DNA from: an uncultured Planctomycetaceae bacterium
Lineage (GTDB): Bacteria; Planctomycetota; Planctomycetia; Pirellulales; Pirellulaceae
Assembly (NCBI GenBank): GCA_937967755.1
Contig: CALBTA010000707.1
Location: 1-8,421, forward strand
Direction: 5' to 3'
DNA length: 8,421 nt
Below are positions 6,144 to 8,421 of this stretch, piece after piece; position 1 is the first letter of the stretch; each line of letters starts with the position of its first letter. The notes under the pieces are model-generated. The model saw only the letters and a list, made by a program, of their open reading frames with translations. It had not been told where the DNA came from and ran no database searches. Both the position numbers and the translations under genes were made by a program.

Positions 6144-6767
6144 TCACTCGCCGAACGCCAGGTCGCGAAGCTGGGTGATGAAGTTCGGCGCGCTGGTCGG
6201 CGAGGGGTTGCCGCGATCATCGATTCGGTTCGACAGCGACCGTCCGCGTCTCGTAGGCTTTCGGTACGAAGCTCTCCGCACCATGCGGATGCCGCCTTGC
6301 CGGCTGGCGCTTTCTTCCCGCAGCGCCTGGCCCCATTTCATCAATCGCGACATCACCTTCGATTCGGCCGGTAGGTGGTTATCGGCCGCCGGCGTCGCCA
6401 ACTGATCCAGGTCTTGCCCCGTTCCGATTCGCCACAGACGCCGCATTTCGCTGACTTGGATGTCGCATTCGGGCGGTATGATCATGATGATCGAACCCGC
6501 GGTCATCTGCACGCCGGTGTGAATCGCCTCGTCGATGCCGCGAGGCGTATGGTGACGGGCCACCAGCACTTGCGGGTATTGCAGCGCCAAATCGCAAGCG
6601 ATTTCCTCAGTACCGTCGTCGCTGCCATCGTCGATGATCGCAATCTCGCATTGGCGAGTCAGTTCGACGGCGATTTCAAGCGTGCGGCCGACGGCTTCAA
6701 TCAACGCATGTTGCGCATTGTAAACGGGCAATAAGATGGCGAGCGAATCTTTCACAGGCGGGACCAC
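6144..6767 (-). CDS. family 2 glycosyltransferase-like protein, degenerate
   Basis: This 207-aa protein has the N-terminal nucleotide-sugar half of a GT-A fold: LAILLPVYNAQHAL (about 9-22), EIAIIDDGSDDGT (41-53) and a helix ending in the YPQVLVARHH strand. The usual DxD metal motif is replaced by E100-C-D102 in PPECDIQVSEM, and the acceptor-binding half is missing or replaced by an Arg-rich, Ser/Pro-rich tail (about 155-195). Similar short GT2-like proteins occur in planctomycetes as far as I recall. Activity is doubtful; it may transfer sugar in a reduced form or be non-catalytic. It has no membrane segment. The start is uncertain: GTG at 6767 or GTG at 6755, neither with a good Shine-Dalgarno site. 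It is alone in its unit, with a 403-bp gap before the XRE gene on the same strand. Confidence 0.78.
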   Translation of the reverse strand: MVPPVKDSLAILLPVYNAQHALIEAVGRTLEIAVELTRQCEIAIIDDGSDDGTEEIACDLALQYPQVLVARHHTPRGIDEAIHTGVQMTAGSIIMIIPPECDIQVSEMRRLWRIGTGQDLDQLATPAADNHLPAESKVMSRLMKWGQALREESASRQGGIRMVRRASYRKPTRRGRSLSNRIDDRGNPSPTSAPNFITQLRDLAFGE

Positions 6768-6908
6768 TCATCAAAAAAGCGCAGGAGGTTTCAGGATAGT
6801 GTCATCATTCGGAACGGCGGCCCATCCTGCTGCAAATTTGGCGGGAATCGTCGTGTTGGAAGTTTGATAACGCCCAGTCAGGTCGTTCCGATAGCACCCG
6901 TCGTGCGA

Positions 6909-6978
6909 CAACTGCCGTGGTGTTGCAGTTGGGGTCGCGCCGGTAAAATCGCTTGGTAGCGGGGCTTCCAACTGCCGG
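6909..6978. repeat. degraded inverted-repeat arms upstream of hisI
   Basis: CAACTGC (6909-6915) pairs with GCAGTTG (6925-6931). GCAGTTGG (6925-6932) can instead pair with CCAACTGC (6968-6975). The second partner sits inside a diverged copy of the hisI-flanking repeat arm that begins GTAGCGGGGCTTCCA at 6956. This looks like an older, decayed copy next to the intact one at 6981-7047. Confidence 0.5.
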
Positions 6979-6980
6979 GT

Positions 6981-7047
6981 GTAGCGGGGGCTTCTAGCCA
7001 CCGTGAAAGAGTTGTCGAACGAATGACGCGGTGGCTGGTAGCCCCGC
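6981..7047. repeat. palindromic repeat, copy upstream of hisI
   Basis: The left arm (6981-7003) contains GCTTCTAGCCACCG and the right arm (7029-7047) contains CGGTGGCTGGTAGC. They pair imperfectly over about 19-20 bp around a 25-nt loop. The same arms recur at 7445-7508 on the other side of hisI. The right arm ends 14 nt before the preferred hisI start codon. There is no transposase here, so this resembles a REP- or MITE-like non-autonomous element. Confidence 0.75.
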
Positions 7048-7061
7048 CGCAAAACGCACCG

Positions 7062-7448
7062 ATGTCCCAACCATCTGAAAACGTCCCCGACTTCACGCGC
7101 AACGACGGCTTGCTGCCGGCGATCGCCCAAGATGCGGAATCGGGCGAGGTATTGATGTTGGCGTGGATGAACCGAGAAGCGTTCGACGAAACCCAAAAGA
7201 CGGGTAAAGCGGTTTACTTCAGCCGCAGCCGCGGCAAACTTTGGCGAAAGGGCGAAGAGAGCGGCCACGTTCAAACAGTCGTCGGCATTTTTGTGGACTG
7301 CGATGCGGATACGATCTTACTCAAAGTCAGTCAGCAAGGAGCCGCCTGCCACGAAGGCTATCGAACTTGTTTCTTCCGCGAAGTCGACGGTGAGAAAGTC
7401 AGCGTCGTTGAAGAGCGGTTGGTTGACCCGAAGGATGTTTATAAGTAG
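7062..7448 (+). CDS. hisI: phosphoribosyl-AMP cyclohydrolase
   Basis: This enzyme catalyses the third step of histidine biosynthesis, opening the adenine ring of phosphoribosyl-AMP to give ProFAR; it is cytoplasmic and uses zinc and magnesium. The 128-aa length fits stand-alone HisI without the HisE pyrophosphohydrolase domain. Family motifs are complete: VLMLAWMN (about 30-37), [18 protein letters not shown], Mg-binding DCDAD with D79, D81 and D83, and the zinc cysteines C80, C96 and C103 in [15 protein letters not shown] prefer the ATG at 7062 (MSQPSENV). The in-frame ATG at 7023 lies in the loop of the upstream repeat and would translate its right arm into 13 extra residues. No strong Shine-Dalgarno site precedes either. 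The stop codon lies in the left arm of the downstream repeat. The RidA-family gene follows on the same strand 79 nt later, so co-transcription is possible. Confidence 0.96.
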   Translation: MSQPSENVPDFTRNDGLLPAIAQDAESGEVLMLAWMNREAFDETQKTGKAVYFSRSRGKLWRKGEESGHVQTVVGIFVDCDADTILLKVSQQGAACHEGYRTCFFREVDGEKVSVVEERLVDPKDVYK

Positions 7449-7508
7449 CGGGGCTTCCAGCCACCGCAAAGCCAACAATAGCGCACGGTGGCTAGAAGCC
7501 CCCGCTAC
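7445..7508. repeat. palindromic repeat, copy between hisI and the RidA gene
   Basis: The left arm (7445-7466, GTAGCGGGGCTTCC..CACCG) and right arm (7486-7508, CGGTGGC..CCGCTAC) are near-perfect reverse complements. They differ by one extra G and one C/T change, around a 19-nt loop. The left arm contains the hisI stop codon (TAG, 7446-7448). The right arm matches the left arm of the upstream copy at 6981-7003 in inverted orientation. No T-run follows on the plus strand, so it is not a classic terminator, though such a stem could stabilise or attenuate a hisI-RidA transcript. Confidence 0.85.
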
Positions 7509-7515
7509 GAAGAAA

Positions 7516-7520
7516 AAGGA
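7516..7520 (+). promoter_or_regulatory. Shine-Dalgarno site of the RidA-family gene
   Basis: AAGGA lies 7 nt before the ATG at 7528, just after the repeat. It fixes this start over an in-frame ATG far upstream inside hisI. Confidence 0.65.
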
Positions 7521-7527
7521 ACTTTTG

Positions 7528-7989
7528 ATGAGTGCCGATGCCAAAATCGCCGAATTGAGTCTCGAACTTCCCCCCGCACCCAAGGCGATGGGTGTTTATA
7601 AACCGATCGTGGTGGCCGGTAATATCGCTTATCTCTCTGGGCACGGGCCGTTGAAATCCGATAAGTCGTTGCTGACCGGCCGCGTGGGTGACCAGGTAGA
7701 TCAACAGGCGGGATACGACGCGGCCAGGCAAACCGGGCTGGCGATGTTGGCGACCATGAAGGCCGAACTGGGAAGCCTCGACCGCGTTCAGCGAGTCGTC
7801 AAACTGTTAGGCATGGTCAATTGCACGCCCGATTTCGAGAATCACCCGGCGGTCATCAACGGGTGCAGCGAACTATTCGCAGAGGTCTTCGGCGAAGAGA
7901 CCGGCGTCGGCGCCCGCAGCGCCGTCGGCATGGGATCCTTGCCCGGCAACATCACTGTCGAGATCGAGGGAATCTTTGAAATTGCCTAG
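7528..7989 (+). CDS. RidA family protein (YjgF/YER057c/UK114)
   Basis: This 153-aa protein belongs to the RidA superfamily, small trimeric cytoplasmic proteins. The archetype hydrolyses reactive enamine/imine intermediates released by PLP enzymes. Family features are VVAGNIAYLSGHGPL (about 28-42), a helical middle (AARQTGLAMLATMKAEL) and the C-terminal block ARSAVGMGSLPGNITVEIEGIF. In that block R130 corresponds to the substrate-carboxylate-binding arginine of E. coli RidA. At about 150 aa it is longer than archetypal RidA (about 128 aa) and fits a paralogous subgroup whose deaminase activity is less established, so I give no gene symbol. It follows hisI on the same strand, separated by a palindromic repeat. 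It converges on accC with 33 bp between the stop codons and no evident terminator hairpin. Confidence 0.92.
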   Translation: MSADAKIAELSLELPPAPKAMGVYKPIVVAGNIAYLSGHGPLKSDKSLLTGRVGDQVDQQAGYDAARQTGLAMLATMKAELGSLDRVQRVVKLLGMVNCTPDFENHPAVINGCSELFAEVFGEETGVGARSAVGMGSLPGNITVEIEGIFEIA

Positions 7990-8022
7990 CGCACCCCACG
8001 ACACTCCGCTCCACAATCCACA

Positions 8023-8421
8023 TTAAGAAGCAGCCTTGGTGAAGGTCCGCTCGACGAACGTGGTATCGATCGTCCCATCGACGAACGCCGAATGGGTCAA
8101 AATCTTTTTGTGGAAGGGAACGGTCGTCTTGATGCCTTGAATGTCTAGCTCGTCCAAGGCTTGCAGCATGCCTCCGATGGCGGCGCGGCGGTTCTCTGCG
8201 GGGTCGTCCGAGACATGCTTGTGGACGATCAGCTTGCCGATCATCGAATCGTAAAACGGCGGCACGGAGTACCCCGCGTGAACGTGCGAATCGAACCGCA
8301 CGCCAAACCCGCCGGGGGTAAACATGCTGGCAATCTTGCCGGGCGAAGGGCGGAAGCCGTGCTCGCTGTCCTCGGCGTTGATGCGGCATTCAATCACGTG
8401 CCCCTTGGCCTTGATCGCCGC
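8023..8421 (-). CDS. accC: biotin carboxylase, C-terminal part (cut by window edge)
   Basis: This is the biotin carboxylase subunit of acetyl-CoA carboxylase, which carboxylates biotin on the carrier protein with ATP and bicarbonate in the first committed step of fatty-acid synthesis. Only the last 132 residues are inside the window. The reading frame continues past 8421, so the start is missing. The visible part is the biotin carboxylase C-terminal domain: [49 protein letters not shown] and [16 protein letters not shown]. The Arg of VRFDSH corresponds to the active-site arginine R338 of E. coli AccC. The ATP-grasp domain and other catalytic residues lie outside. A related carboxylase (propionyl-CoA or pyruvate carboxylase) shares this domain. 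The stop soon after the domain, with no biotinyl domain, favours stand-alone AccC. Confidence 0.93.
   Translation of the reverse strand, partial: AAIKAKGHVIECRINAEDSEHGFRPSPGKIASMFTPGGFGVRFDSHVHAGYSVPPFYDSMIGKLIVHKHVSDDPAENRRAAIGGMLQALDELDIQGIKTTVPFHKKILTHSAFVDGTIDTTFVERTFTKAAS

Noticed and set aside
7023..7061. Longer HisI starting at the ATG at 7023
   Set aside because: That ATG lies in the loop of the palindromic repeat and the extra 13 residues are just its translated right arm; HisI proteins normally start near the 7062 ATG.
6771..7274. 167-codon minus-strand frame upstream of the glycosyltransferase
   Set aside because: It runs antisense to hisI and through the repeats, with no recognisable domain; hisI on the plus strand is unambiguous.
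6981..7508. CRISPR array or composite transposon
   Set aside because: The two repeats are palindromic intergenic elements about 400 bp apart with a normal housekeeping gene between; there are no regularly spaced units, no transposase and no visible target-site duplications.
7291..7527. Longer RidA-family protein beginning inside hisI
   Set aside because: The extension is an out-of-frame reading of hisI and the repeat; AAGGA precedes the ATG at 7528.
7990..8022. Terminator between the convergent RidA-family gene and accC
   Set aside because: The 33-bp gap shows no stem-loop with a T-run on either strand.

Overview
The window looks like a chromosomal segment of a planctomycete, probably of the Pirellulales. 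It is GC-rich. It encodes a secreted DUF1571-type protein, a family I know mainly from planctomycetes, and a short degenerate family 2 glycosyltransferase that resembles planctomycete proteins. Genes are only loosely clustered, and several intergenic gaps hold palindromic repeats. The lineage is inferred from these family resemblances; no rRNA or other phylogenetic marker is present.

Layout, left to right. Bases 1-325 are non-coding and hold the structured 3' region and likely terminator of the first gene. A DUF1571-type exported protein (minus) and a glyoxalase II-like metallo-beta-lactamase-fold hydrolase (plus, GTG start) diverge from a 178-bp promoter region. The hydrolase converges on a three-gene minus-strand operon. 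In transcription order this operon encodes a pyruvate/2-keto-acid decarboxylase-type thiamine diphosphate enzyme, a small membrane protein with an HExxH metallopeptidase signature, and an unrecognised 204-aa acidic protein. The first two genes overlap by 8 bp and the last two are 3 bp apart. Upstream and separately terminated is an XRE-like helix-turn-helix protein, whose roughly 400-bp leader and upstream gap carries two inverted repeats of the form GTTCA-N6-TGAAC and a strong hairpin. A degenerate GT2 glycosyltransferase follows (minus). Then come hisI and a RidA-family gene (both plus), with related long palindromic repeats on both sides of hisI. The window ends inside the 3' part of accC (biotin carboxylase, minus), which converges on the RidA gene.

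How the genes work together. The only strong physical linkage is the decarboxylase, HExxH protein and 204-aa operon. hisI (histidine synthesis) and the RidA gene (enamine/imine deaminase family) are adjacent and could be co-transcribed through the repeat, since RidA proteins clear reactive intermediates of amino-acid metabolism. accC belongs to fatty-acid synthesis and is a separate unit. I see no phage, transposase, CRISPR array, rRNA or tRNA. Nothing here is clearly a new system. The most interesting items are the repeat pair around hisI, the paired inverted repeats upstream of the XRE gene, and the uncharacterised HExxH membrane protein linked to the decarboxylase.
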